From contig OZ020620.1 of NCBI GenBank assembly GCA_963971575.1, positions 35,169,992 through 35,233,991 of the forward strand: DNA of 64,000 nt, written 5' to 3'. Position numbers and translations under genes: made by a program. This document shows, piece by piece, positions 54,826 through 64,000 of the stretch; the first letter of the stretch is position 1, and each line of letters begins with the position of its first letter. The notes below the pieces were generated by a model, which made no database searches, was not told the origin of the DNA, and worked only from the letters and a program-made list of their open reading frames with translations. The DNA comes from Liopterus haemorrhoidalis. Lineage: Eukaryota > Arthropoda > Insecta > Coleoptera > Dytiscidae.

Positions 54826-55316
54826 ACTGGCCCGACCTAAATATATAAGGGGCAAGTATTGTAATCGCGAAAAGATGTCGAGATTTTGACTGATGACCAC
54901 GTTTCATGGTCCAGGGAATCCAAAAAATCTATTTTCGAAGTGCCGTCCGTATGTGTGTGTGTCTGTGTGTCTGTGTGTTGTGTCTGTGTGTCTGTGTGTG
55001 TGTCTGTGTGTATACACGATAACTCAAAAACGATTTAACTTAAAGAGTTCGTTCTGGTACTAAAAAATTCTCCTAATAATTGCGAAGAACCCTATTGTTT
55101 TTTATTAAAATACGAAACCGGAAACGGAAGTTATTGAACTTTAAAATTTAAAAAAATTCGTAACTAGTAAACCAAGCCTTGGACAAAAATTTGTATAGGA
55201 CATAATTTGGTGTATTTTTGAAGATTTACCTAAATCGTCTATTAAACTAAAAAAAAAAAATTATGTATTTTTTTTATGTGAGGGCAAGTCTAGCGGAGGT
55301 CTCCCTTCGCCACTGG
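54826..55316 (+). mobile_element. Family C copy C2 (HINE-like), compact full length
   Basis: 491 bp. ACTGGCCC/GGGCAAGT inverted repeats (left one mutated from ACTTGCCC), TG/TCTG tract 54952-55011, the ~90-bp TATACACGATAACTC block, core, then a hairpin (GCGGAGG...CCCTTCGC) and T's. A T-run precedes it. It lacks the A-like core block that C1 has, so C1 and C2 differ by a ~200-bp segment. Confidence 0.8.
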
Positions 55317-55439
55317 TTTTTCTGTGAATTACTTTTGACATAAGCAAAACTATATGCGCTCCATTTGTTTATTAGTTGCCCAGCAACTACTTATTTAGAA
55401 ATATTAACAAAAATGATCAAGATAATATTACTTTTGTTA

Positions 55440-55698
55440 GGCCCGGTCTTTCCACCTTCAGGTAAAGTCCCAGGTAACTATCTGACAGATAAGGTTATTT
55501 GTAACTTCATCTGCTGAATAAATGTCAATACCGGTCAGTGAATCCAATACGTCAGTCTCATTATCCGTTAGATAACTATCCGATAGATACATTTGTATAG
55601 AAAGAAGGGATGACATTTACTCAGCAGATGAAGTTACAAATAACCTTATCTGTCAGATAGTTACCTGGGACTTTATCTGAAGGTGGAAAAACCGGGCC
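55440..55698. mobile_element. Long fold-back MITE (GGCCCGGT ends)
   Basis: 259 bp, arms of about 88 bp with few mismatches: GGCCCGGTCTTTCCACCTTC against the complement GGCCCGGTTTTTCCACCTTC, through ATCTGACAGATAAGGTTATT and beyond; loop about 80 bp. Flanks TTA and TGA; PIF/Harbinger-like by terminus style only. Confidence 0.8.
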
Positions 55699-55729
55699 TG
55701 AATCCAACATTTTTTAAAGTAATGTATAC

Positions 55730-56039
55730 CTGTGTTTCCCAACCGCCGGTCCGCAAGATTTTTTTTTTTGTTATGCAACTATACGTTTAATAAGTTATAA
55801 CCCACTTAATTTTGAGATGAAAATCTCGGTCCTTAATCTGTTAATTGCTTAAGTAATAATTTGTTTCTTTTTACACTAATTATATTTGATTTTTATTTGT
55901 TGTTTTTTTTTGTGTTTACAATCAGTGCAATAAAAAATATAAAACTTTTGCGATACACATTACTTTCTAAACTTGCCGGTCCGCAAATTTTATCTAGGTC
56001 ACTTGCTGGTCCGCCATTAAAAAAGGTTGGGAAACGCTG
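55730..56039. mobile_element. hAT non-autonomous element Z, perfect 8-bp TSD
   Basis: CTGTGTTTCCCAACCGCC and complement CAGCGTTTCCCAACC; ATGTATAC at 55722-55729 and 56040-56047. GGTCCGC repeats at both ends. 310 bp. It sits against the inner edge of the mariner terminal repeat, whose TGTATAC it duplicated. Confidence 0.9.
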
Positions 56040-56069
56040 ATGTATACCATATTTTCGGACAGAGGGAGT

Positions 56070-56287
56070 ATGAGACTGGCCATAGCTCGCGAACCATTAC
56101 TGTATTGCAGGCACGCATTTAGGAATTTTTATTGGGGGGGATTTTTCTTGTGAAGCAGACAAAATTATTTTAAACGGGTAGGTAAAAAGTAATCCTGTAT
56201 CTCAAACTTTTTCTGGCGTCCTACGTAGTAAAAATATTATGGATATTATTATTATTTTGTGATTTTAAAACAAGGAAACATTTACAG
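56070..56287. other. No gene seen
   Basis: Short spacer between the Stowaway-like element and hAT X. Confidence 0.4.
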
Positions 56288-56295
56288 ATGACAGC

Positions 56296-56659
56296 CAGTG
56301 GCGGATCTAGCTTAAAAATGCCAAGGGCTCTTCACATGCTCTTCACTTATGTTGAATATTTTTAGTGAAGAGCAAAAAAAAAGTTCCTCACCTCCCAAAT
56401 CTAAGTGAAGAGCAAAAAAAAGGTCTTCACTTCCCAAATCTAAGTGAAGAGCAAAAAACAGGTCCTCACCTACCAAATCTAAGTGAGGAGCAAAAAAAAG
56501 GTCCTCACATACCAAATCTAAGTAAAGAGCAAAAAAAAAGGTCCTCAAAATGTAAGTGAAGAGCAAACAAGAAGGTATCTGCCCGAGAGGTTGGAGGCCC
56601 CTTGCGGATCCGGGGCCCAGGGCTTAAGTCCTATTAGCCCGTATGTAGATCCGCCTCTG
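56296..56659. mobile_element. hAT non-autonomous element X with minisatellite, perfect 8-bp TSD
   Basis: CAGTGGCGGATCTAGC and complement CAGAGGCGGATCTACA; ATGACAGC at 56288-56295 and 56660-56667. 364 bp. Its middle is a five-unit minisatellite of the shared module. The right part is GC-rich (GCCCCTTGCGGATCCGGGGC). Confidence 0.95.
56347..56570. repeat. Minisatellite of ~41-bp units inside hAT X
   Basis: Five units of AAGTGAAGAGC-A-run-GGTCCTCACCT-CCCAAATCT, 40-43 bp each, diverging at a few positions. Frames through it give repeated NLSEEQKKGPHLP or LFFALHLDLG peptides, artefacts of the repeat. The same unit, in one to three copies, is in F1, F3, F4, F5, W and E. Confidence 0.9.
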
Positions 56660-56677
56660 ATGACAGCTATCATAATA

Positions 56678-57965
56678 CCAGGTTTACAAGTATGAAATGC
56701 GGATTTTTTTTCAAACTTGCCGCGGAAACAGTGTATAGTTCAAAGTTTCAACACATATGGCATTTTGTTAAGTTATCATTAATTGTCAAATGCGTATGGG
56801 TTATAATTTGAAAAGTGATCATATAGTTTTGTTTTACTGTGTTAAAAATGTCAAATTTTGTGCCAAATAAAGAGCATTCGCGGACAGTACTACTGTTTTG
56901 TTTTCATTTGAAAAAAACTGCTGCTGAATCATACCGACTGCTTCGAGAAGCTTATGGTGAACATGCTCCATCGCAAGATACGTGTGATTGATGGTTTCGG
57001 CGTTTCAAAAGTGGTGACTTTTATCTTACAGACAAAGAACATGGAAAACCTCCAAAAAAATATGAAGATACAAAATTGGAAACATTGCTACAGGAAGACG
57101 ATAGTCAATCACAAAAATAACTAGCAGAGCAGTTAGGCGTTAGTCAACAAGCTGTTTCCAATCGCCTACGAGAGATGGGTAAGATCCAGAAAGTCGGCCG
57201 ATGGGTTCCACATGCATTGAATGACAGGCAAATGGAAAAACGCAAAGACACTTGTGAAATTTTGCTTGCACGATACAAAAGAAAGTCTTTTTTGCATCGT
57301 ATCATTACTGGCGATGAAAAATGGATTTATTTTGAAAATCCCAAACGCAAAAAATCATGGGTGAACCCAGGCTCACCATCTACATCAACTGCAAGACCGA
57401 ATCGCTTTGGCAAAAAGACAATGCTCTGTACTTGGTGGGACCAAAAGGGTGTGGTCTATTATGAATTGTTAAAACCTGGTGAAACAGTTAATACCCAAAC
57501 GCTACCAACAACAACTGATCGAATTGAACCATTCGCTGCTCATAAAACGACCAGAATACGAAAGAAGACAGCACAAGGTAATCTTTCTTCACGATAACGC
57601 TCCATCACATAAGGCAAAAGCAGTTTGCAACACATTGGAGGCACTCAAGTGGGAAGTGCTACCCCATGCCGCTTACTCACCAGACTTGGCCCATTCAGAT
57701 TACCACTTGTTCGCATCGATGGGTCACGCACTTGCCGAGCAGCACTTTTGTTCATTTGAAAATGTGAAAGAATGGCTAGATGAATGGTTTGCGGGGAAAG
57801 GGGAAGAGTTCTACTGGCGAGGTATTCAAAAATTGCCTGAAAGATGGGAAAAATGTATAACTTCTAATGGAGCATACTTTGAATAAATAAACTTTTACTG
57901 TTCTTTTGAGACTAATGTGTTTTATTTAAAAAAAAAAAATCCGCATTTCATACTTGTAGACCTGG
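56678..57965 (+). mobile_element. Full-length mariner (mauritiana-type), nearly intact
   Basis: 1288 bp, exactly mariner size. Terminal repeats CCAGGTTTACAAGTATGAAA and complement CCAGGTCTACAAGTATGAAA (27 of 28 over the full repeat), TA at 56676-56677 and 57966-57967. The terminus resembles Mos1-group ends (CAGGTGTACAAGTA). The least decayed DNA transposon of the window. Confidence 0.95.
56848..57886 (+). pseudogene. mariner DD34D transposase with two stops and one frameshift
   Basis: From ATG 56848: [79 protein letters not shown], then WVPHALND (the linker box of mariners), [19 protein letters not shown] (first Asp), [13 protein letters not shown] (second Asp), YSPDLAHSDYHLF (third Asp, DD34D spacing) and RWEKCITSNGAYFE. 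Broken only by TGA at 56989, TAA at 57118 and a one-base shift near 57495. All three catalytic residues remain. Cut-and-paste transposase of the mauritiana group by its motifs. Confidence 0.9.
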
Positions 57966-57967
57966 TA

Positions 57968-58654
57968 TATTCAAAAGAAAAGCTATTATGAATTGTATTT
58001 AGTAGAAGCTGATAAAAATTCTCAATTTATCATTTCTAGAAAATTATTTATTGTTTAATAAAACATTTAAATAATAATAATCTAATCACAATTTTCAATC
58101 GTATTATTAAATTCATATTATATTTATATTTATTATTTCATTGTTTTACAAAATCTGCTTTACTTACAAATTAGTTTTTTAACAAAGGTAATATTTATAT
58201 AATATAGTGAGGTAGGCAACTAGTTTCACACCTGTGTATAACGTGAACGAACTGACATGAAATCAGGGGTAAATTTTATGTTTTCAAAATTTTAGTTTGA
58301 AAATAATAAATATGCATTTTTTTAAGTTAGATTGTGACTGACGTGGTTTTTATTTTTAAAAAGCACGTGATTATGCAATGATGTAAAATCGATTAATCGT
58401 TTACAAGCTTGAATTATTGGGGAAATTTACTGGAAAAATATAGTTCACTGACGATTATATTATAATAGAATAATATTGGTTTACTTTTAAACTTAAAACA
58501 CAAAAAAGTAAATTAAATTATAGCCAATTTTGGAAAACCTAGTAATGTGTAACAAATGGCAGGTGTTTTAGCTAATTAAGAACTAACATGCTCGAATACA
58601 AATATGGGGTTTTCTCCTGATTTGTGTAACTTTTTTGATTCTATCTCAGTAATC
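57968..58654. other. No gene seen
   Basis: About 690 bp of AT-rich sequence, no supportable feature. Confidence 0.4.
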
Positions 58655-59808
58655 GAGTACAATATGTTGAATACTTGGGACATCGATCTTATGAATTCTG
58701 CCCCACAACAGGAGTGCCACAAGGCTCAAATTTAGGTCCATTATTGTATCTAATTTTTATTAACGATCTTACTAGACTAATATCATGCACAAAATTGTTA
58801 TTCGCTGATGATATGAAGATCATAAACACAATCAAAGATACAAATGATTGCTGCAAACTACAAGATGACCTTATTGCCATAGTAAGATGGTGTCATGACA
58901 ACAAACTTTTCCTGAACATAAACAAATGCAAAATAATATCTTTTACCAGGAAAAGAGAACGCATAGAATTCAATTACAATATCTCTGGATTTAAAATCGA
59001 ACGATCTAATACTGTGAAAGACCTCGGGGTTATTTTTGATGATCACTTAACTTTCAACGAGCATATTGATAGTGTAGTATCCAAGGCTACTAGAATGTTA
59101 GGTTTTGTAGTGAGAAGTACGAAAGATTTCACAAATATCGAATGCATCAAAACACTGTACTTCTTTTTAGTTCGACCTCACTTAGAGTACGCATCCATTG
59201 TTTGGAACCCGGCACTCAATAAGGATATTTGTAAAATAGAACGTGTTCAGCGTAAATTTCTAAAATATCTTTATTTAAAAAAATTCGGAAAATATCCTGA
59301 CCAAGGCTTTCCACAAGAAAAACTACTGGTATTATTTAAAATCCAATCTTCAAAATTTCGACGAGAAAACCATTTACTGATATGTCTTTATAAAATATTA
59401 AATAATATCATTGACAGCCCTGTTCTTCTTGAGATGGTAAATCTCCACTGCCGCTCTATATTTATAAGGAATCTTAACACGTTTGCCCTGGCCAAACCAA
59501 GATCAAAAATTTTAATCAATTCACCATTTTATTCTATGTTTAGTTTTTATAACCAGTTTGACAATGTACTTGATGTATTTTGTGGTTCATTTGTAAAATA
59601 TTGTCATAATGTGACTCTCGCTAAATTTAAACATTGCACACATTAATATTTATTACCAGTGTACCACAACTAAATTATATGTGTAAATTGTAAATGTTAT
59701 ATATAAATGTAAGGTTAGGTTAGTATAGTCATTCTATAATAGGATAAAAATCTGTTGATTGACTCTAATGCTAATGCTATAAATAAAAATAAAATAAAAA
59801 TAAAAATA
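58655..59808 (+). mobile_element. LINE S, 5'-truncated, A-rich tail
   Basis: RT C-terminal half (next entry), ~150-bp 3' untranslated part and an AATAAAAATAAAATAAAAAT tail at 59782-59808. A third LINE type; its tail is A-rich, unlike the ATT tail of the one at 17 kb. Confidence 0.8.
58675..59646 (+). CDS. LINE reverse transcriptase C-terminal half, 323 codons open
   Basis: Frame open from the truncation to TAA at 59644-59646. GVPQGSNLGPLLYLIFINDL and LFADDMKII (RT motifs B and C with the catalytic pair), LFLNINKCKIISFTRKRE, VKDLGVIFDDHLTFNEHID, then FFLVRPHLEYASIVWNPALN and IERVQRKFLKYLYLKK, typical of Jockey-type insect LINEs. The N-terminal RT half with the first Asp and the endonuclease are missing, so it cannot be functional although unbroken. 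No true start codon: the open frame runs in from the truncation. Confidence 0.8.
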   Translation: MGHRSYEFCPTTGVPQGSNLGPLLYLIFINDLTRLISCTKLLFADDMKIINTIKDTNDCCKLQDDLIAIVRWCHDNKLFLNINKCKIISFTRKRERIEFNYNISGFKIERSNTVKDLGVIFDDHLTFNEHIDSVVSKATRMLGFVVRSTKDFTNIECIKTLYFFLVRPHLEYASIVWNPALNKDICKIERVQRKFLKYLYLKKFGKYPDQGFPQEKLLVLFKIQSSKFRRENHLLICLYKILNNIIDSPVLLEMVNLHCRSIFIRNLNTFALAKPRSKILINSPFYSMFSFYNQFDNVLDVFCGSFVKYCHNVTLAKFKHCTH

Positions 59809-60324
59809 CGCAGTCTGGTGGTCAAATATTGTACTAAGCGCTCTAGTACTGTTTGAAAATATTACATATGTTCTAGTGTTGAATTTTAGTTAGAATGTCG
59901 ATAGAAGTTGTGAAAAACTATAAAAGTAGAAAAAATTGTAGTGTTTTTGGCTGTCATTCAAGACAGGATAAAGATAGGCATCTTAGTTTTTTTCTTTTCT
60001 TAAAATAAATGGAAGAAAAGTTAATATTAAGTCCAGATTGGGTAATATTTGGTTATGGACAGGAGGAAGGCATGGAATATATTTTGAGTTAAAAAGTAAC
60101 TGATACTATTCGAGTTTGTTCATTACATTTGTCGCAGAAAACCAAAACTGCACTAATATGCTTTCACCTGCAAGTTGCATATTTAACTTTTAGCTGCTCC
60201 TGTCCAACTAAAACTAATTTTATTTCATGAGGCAATGAACATAATGCACTTGTTTGCAAATAGAATCCATATATTGTAAATTCAGATGACCGACACTCAG
60301 ATGTACTACATAAAATTACGGTCC
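59809..60324 (+). pseudogene. THAP finger remnant, most complete copy
   Basis: 59930-60000 encodes NCSVFGCHSRQDKDRHLSFF and LFL; after a shift, SPDWVIFGYGQEEGMEYIL and TDTIRVCSLHLSQK (60060-60140) give the Trp and the C..H ending of a THAP finger. All four zinc ligands are present in one frame or another. The region 59820-59890 matches sequence around 6480-6560. P-element/THAP9-type transposase or another THAP protein; undecided. Confidence 0.55.
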
Positions 60325-60379
60325 CGGGTTTTGTAGGTATGACCAAAAAACCCTTATACCGTCATTTTGTCGTCTGTCA

Positions 60380-60423
<44 letters not shown>

Positions 60424-60937
60424 GAACGTGTATGCTGGTGTAGTGGTTTTGACGCTGGCTTTTCACCCAAGTAACTTGATCCGAAAGGGATCGAACCCTG
60501 CGAGAAGAGACAATATTATTTTTTGTTATTTTTTTTTTTAATTTTTATGTTGTTTAAATTATTTTTTCAAAATTCTAGTTATATTTTGGCAAATGTTGCA
60601 TTTAATTTTTAAAAGCGTAAATTTAATAACCAGTGGAAATTGTTTAAATTATAATTTAATTCTGTTTCAATGTACATGACATCAGAGGGGCGGAACTTAT
60701 AACAACCAATGGAAGCCATAGGCGCAATTATTAAAATTCTTAATGAACCTTGCTATATATTAAAAAAAAATACTGCACATATTTAGAAACCTAAATAATG
60801 GTATTAGGCGTTCGAATTAAAATTAACAAAAAAAATATTTTAATATAAAATTTGTTTTGGCATCCCAAATAATCATCATTCACTTACTAAATTCCTGCAA
60901 AACCCTGAAATGTGTGAAAATTCACACTTCACATCAA
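60325..60937 (+). mobile_element. Family B copy B7, internally deleted
   Basis: 613 bp, plus orientation: GGGTTTTGTAGGTAT, (TCTG)n at 60373-60424 (about 12 units), then a direct jump to the tRNA-like cassette (A-box-like TGGTGTAGTGG at 60436-60446, B-box-like GGATCGAACCC at 60488-60498), T-runs, 3' inverted repeat, and hairpin GTGTGAAAATTCACAC. The ~400-bp region between microsatellite and cassette is absent. Confidence 0.8.
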
Positions 60938-61035
60938 TTTTTTTAGATCATCACTTGTATTATACACTGTTTAGAGGGGGGCAATTATAAAAACTTGCCC
61001 AAGGCCCGAAAAAAGTTAGTTACGGCCCTAGCTGT
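60938..61035. repeat. hAT-module remnant with right-end-like sequence
   Basis: T-run, GATCATCACTTGTATTATAC, then GCCCAAGGCCCGAAAAAAG and GTTACGGCCCTAG. Same module as at 3447-3640; B7 ends at its T-run just as A1b does there. Left terminus missing. Confidence 0.5.
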
Positions 61036-62512
61036 CATATCAGTTTTTGAGATAATAAACGTCATATAGTGCCGGAGGTCTAAAACTATAGTACTTCACC
61101 TATGCGTTATTTAGGCAATAGGAACCTATTATTTGTTATTACAAGTCTAGATTTAAATTGTCTTATTTATATAGTGTCATTTTGTTATGTGTGTTGGTAT
61201 GGGCATAAATACTAATGTTAATTCCCAGCTGTAAACAGTAATTATGTACTTGGCGCCAAGTGCAAATTACTAGTTATACTTATCACTCCTCAGTTCACAT
61301 TAGCACGAGACTATTTTATATTCGACACATATATCTGTCTATCGTAATTATCTCAATTATTTCAAAACATTTTGATCATATAAAGGGTATTTGTTTTGTT
61401 ATAATTAGGGTTTCGCAATTTCCGAAACTTTTGAACCTTCGGGAATTGGGAAATCCTAATTCTCAGAAATTTCCGTAATTATCTTTTTATTTACTTCTCG
61501 TCGATCAACAGTTATAATGACGATAATACTATCTGTTAATAAACAAAGCATAATAGGGGATACGCATAAAATTTATATTTCCTTAAAACTACATTTTTTT
61601 GATATTTTAATGTTAGTTATGTCACCTAACACAACAAAAATCACATTTTAATTAATATTATAGCCCAATTTTTTAATTAAAATATTGTAAATTTGAAATA
61701 AGCCGACCACGCCGCGAAGGTTGCCGAGTAGATACGACTGAGACTGTAAGGGTTTGACGTCACAGATACAGACAAAACATAATGTTTACGTGTTTATATT
61801 GTATTGTTTGAGAGTTTTGTATTTGTTTTTAAACAATTTTTCACGCATTTATTATTAAAATAATTTATAAAATATATGTACTCACATTAAAATGGTCTTC
61901 ACAAACATAAAGTTTACTTTTTTCTGAAATATCGGTTTTATTTCGCCTCATAGCTTTTCTGTTGTTTTTCGTCATCAGGTAATGATATATATTATTTTTT
62001 TGGATTTCTAATTGAACTATTTGTGCACATTGGTACTAAACAATATTTTCGACTATGTTTCGAAGTACTGGGGCCTGGATCTTCCATATTTTATATATTT
62101 TAATAAAAAATTTAATTCGGTAAACATGTATAAATTGTTTTTATAGAATTAAACTTTATTTTAATTAAAATCATTCTAACTTTACATAACCTATAAAAGT
62201 TATACAAACAAATAAGTTCACAGCAGACTACTTATGTACGCTGGGTAGACTAGTAGTGTCATGTGTCAGTTAGAAGGGTATGACGTCACACGTCGTTTTC
62301 GCGCGCTACATACATTTATGATTTTTTTAAGCCTTCAAATTAAAAAAAAAAAAAAATTAAAAACTGTTTTTTATGTTTATATACAACAAGAGGAATATAA
62401 TAAAAAAAATTAAAAAAATCATGCCTATCCCCTCTTGTGGATAGGCTTCTACTAGATTTGAGATTTTTACCGATCGTCACATAGTCTCAAGAAGTAGGTA
62501 TTGTAATTATGG
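61036..62512. other. No gene seen
   Basis: About 1.5 kb, AT-rich; 61395-61480 has an imperfect TTTCCG/GGAATT palindromic cluster. A 72-codon open stretch at 61260-61478 has no recognisable domain. Confidence 0.4.
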
Positions 62513-62575
62513 TATGCGAGGGTTGCCTTTTATATATCGGGATTTGAGATCAAAAACAATTATAGGGAAATCGGC

Positions 62576-63045
62576 GAAACAGTGCAGTTGCGTCACTTGA
62601 AACGTCACTAAAACATGTGACGTCAGGTTGAATGTATAAATGAAAATATAAGAATAAGAACAGAATAGAAACAAATAAACTATTCTAATAGGCAAAATAG
62701 TCCTACAAAGGACTGATGTGATCCAAAAATATGATCAAAGAAAATAAAATAAAAATAAGTTGAATATAACGTATTATTAAATGACGAATGTAAACATCGT
62801 TTTATTCAGAGCTACCAATAAAAATGTCCCTATATTAAATAAACACTTTTAAAATTTGTAAATCTTCAAAATAACTATCGAATACAAACTAAATGTGACT
62901 TCAAAAGGTATGTTTTAGTAAAATAAAAGAGTAAAGAGCAATATTAGTCTATAATTCACATGCAAAAAAAAATCGATTTAGTTATTTTTTCGCCACTAAG
63001 TTTGTCACTGAAGTTATGACGCAAAATGACCAACTGCACTGTTTC
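62576..63045. mobile_element. Inverted-repeat element (GAAACAGTGCAGTTG ends)
   Basis: GAAACAGTGCAGTTG at 62576-62590 and its exact complement at 63031-63045. 470 bp, non-coding, lying between the mariner coding end and its terminal repeat. Further CGTCA/TGACG words near both ends. Superfamily not assigned. Confidence 0.7.
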
Positions 63046-63079
63046 AGCGACGGAGCTATATTTATCAACAAAAGTGGCT

Positions 63080-63771
63080 TTATTGTTTTTCAAAATATTC
63101 TCCATGAAGATCAATACACTTTTGCATGCGTTTGAACCAATTTTCGAAGCACTTTTTCTACTCCGATTAAGGCTTTTTCCACTACGATTGTCAAATTATG
63201 TGGGATCCAACGCGAACAAATCTTTTTGACGGCCAAATGTTCATGCAATAGTGAATGTATGCTGGTCCCACTAATGCCCACAGATACCTCAATCTCACGA
63301 TAAGTCAGACGATCTTGCAGTATCAGTTCACGCACAGCATCAATGTTTTCCGGAATAACAACCGAATTTAGTGAAATTCGACCATAAGCGAACTACAGCC
63401 ACGATTGAAGTCAGCAAACCATCGATAAACAGTAGTCCTTGATGGTGCTTCATCGCCAAAAGTCGAATTAAGTTTATCGATGCACAGTTGTTGGCAGTGA
63501 CGGCGCTAGCTCTTAAAATTGGGGGGGGGCAGGAAATATTTGAGAAAAATTTTGGGGGTGCCAGAATTGTTTCATCGTTTTCAAAGTGATGATCTAACAA
63601 AAAGGTCCTCAATTCTAAAATAAATTTTTCTCCAAGCAATTCTGGGGGGGGGGGGAACTGGGGGCCAGAGCAATTTGGGGGGGGGTGCTAGCGCCGCCAA
63701 TGGTTGTTCGGTTAATTCACGCCGAAAGTTATAAAAAAAATCGCTCGAAAATGTTCACGATTTAATTCCAT
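63080..63771 (-). pseudogene. mariner transposase, catalytic domain deleted
   Basis: Starts MELNREHFRAIFF at 63771, is broken by hAT AA, and continues with DEAPSRTTVYRWFADFN, ENIDAVRELILQDRLTYREI, EVSVGISGTSIHSLLHEHLA and VKKICSRWIPHNLT. It then jumps straight to the C-terminal FKRMQKCIDLHGEYFEKQ-like end (63080-63160, other frame). The whole DDD core is missing. Related to the mariner at 4.3 kb by helix-turn-helix sequence. Confidence 0.75.
63495..63702. mobile_element. hAT-like element AA inside mariner
   Basis: CAGTGACGGCGCTAGC and complement CATTGGCGGCGCTAGC; flanks GTTGTTGG (63487-63494) and GTTGTTCG (63703-63710), 7 of 8. 208 bp with several poly-G runs (up to 12) and a truncated copy of the shared GGTCCTCA module. 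Splits the mariner N-terminal coding region. Confidence 0.85.
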
Positions 63772-63915
63772 TTTTAACCGAGATGATTTTTTTCAAGTTA
63801 CTATAAAAAACACAAACAGCGCTCGTACGTCAAAACGTTTTGAGTACGTATACCGTTAAAATATCAAGCTTTATGATAGAAGCGTCAGTTGCCAGATGGC
63901 AGCATTAGTCTAGCG
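63711..63915. other. Start of mariner coding region and spacer
   Basis: 63711-63771 carries the first codons of the minus-strand mariner remnant; beyond it no feature is recognised. Confidence 0.4.
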
Positions 63916-64000
63916 CAGGGGTGGCCAACCCCGCGCCCTCGGACGCAACTGCGCCCTCGGACGATCTGTTATGCGCCCGCGATACGATTCCCGGTAAATT
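63916..64000 (+). mobile_element. hAT left end, runs off the window
   Basis: CAGGGGTGGCCAACCCCGCG followed by two GCGCCCTCGGACG units and GCGCCCGCG: a classical hAT terminus (CAGGGGTGGCCAA). If it is complete, the 8 bp before it (GTCTAGCG, 63908-63915) should recur after its right end outside the window. Confidence 0.6.

Larger units (their letters stand above)
54286..56069 (-). mobile_element. Plant-type mariner with Stowaway-like termini, copy 2, hosts three insertions
   Basis: Ends ACTCCCTCCGTCCGAAAATA and complement ACTCCCTCTGTCCGAAAATA, continuing TGGTATACA: the CTCCCTCCGTCC terminus is the signature of plant Stowaway MITEs and their mariner-like partners. TA follows the right end; the left flank reads GA. 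It contains a transposase remnant and, nested, C2, a long fold-back and hAT Z. Confidence 0.8.
62513..63850 (-). mobile_element. Internally deleted mariner, split by a MITE and a hAT element
   Basis: A mariner-style terminus at 62513 (ATGCGAGGGTTGCCTTTTAT, the same style as the mariner at 4331) lies downstream of the minus-strand transposase remnant. A 470-bp inverted-repeat element (62576-63045) and hAT AA (63495-63702) interrupt it. The upstream terminus was not found before the window end and may be lost. Confidence 0.65.

Noticed and set aside
56312..56566. Repeated short units that might look like a CRISPR-type array or a repeat protein
   Set aside because: Units are directly adjacent with no unique spacers, lie within a hAT element with an 8-bp duplication, and the genome is eukaryotic.
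58675..59646. Host gene with RT-like domain
   Set aside because: LINE tail, RT motifs, truncation at motif B and an A-rich 3' tail make a retrotransposon fragment the simple explanation.

Overview
Eukaryotic, AT-rich, almost entirely repetitive DNA, most likely from an insect (certainly an arthropod-type genome). The evidence is the mix of DD34D mariners, Tc1, an IS630-type transposase, Jockey/CR1-like non-LTR retrotransposons, THAP fragments and microsatellite-bearing interspersed elements, together with one exon of a secreted/membrane leucine-rich-repeat protein that looks insect-like. I cannot name the species. No bacterial gene, rRNA, CRISPR array or functional tRNA gene was seen.

Host gene: only one credible host coding exon was found, 43054-43367 (+), with a signal peptide, an LRRNT-type cysteine cluster and a consensus 5' splice site. 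The rest of that gene lies to the right; its first intron is packed with transposons. Everything else that is coding is transposon-derived.

Layout. 0-4 kb: rolling-circle-like family 'A' and hAT family 'F' inserted into each other. 4.3-10 kb: a dead mariner hosting a THAP-bearing element, a B element, and a dead Tc1 hosting two MITEs. 10-19 kb: an A copy hosting B2, two nested hAT elements, an internally deleted mariner, a three-level nest (Tigger-like G > hAT F3 > B3), and a LINE with a 516-codon open frame. 20-23.5 kb: C element with a ~706-bp TG array, then nested hAT elements. 24-31 kb: internally deleted IS630-type element, MITEs, hAT M hosting B4. 31-37.5 kb: hAT F4, a dead LINE with a fold-back insert, and a second three-level nest (hAT K2 > Harbinger J > B5). 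38.6-42.1 kb: LINE split by a GAGAGT-rich inverted-repeat element, and a LINE tail. 43-45 kb: LRR exon, then MITE D2 > D1 > hAT E. 47-51 kb: dead orphan repeat gene, plant-type mariner remnant, Tigger MITE H, B6. 52-58 kb: small hAT elements, a Stowaway-like mariner hosting C2, a fold-back and a hAT, and a nearly complete mariner. 58.6-64 kb: LINE tail, THAP remnant, B7, an interrupted mariner, and a hAT left end at the edge.

Main point of interest: families A, B and C are different in sequence but have the same layout: 5' inverted repeat, a GTCT or TG microsatellite, a core, a 3' inverted repeat, a terminal hairpin and a T-run. This is the layout of non-autonomous Helentron (DINE-1/HINE) elements. 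B copies additionally carry a tRNA-like cassette that differs from copy to copy. Separately, several hAT families with different termini share one ~41-bp internal module, and its A/T-run is a repeated landing site for A and B.
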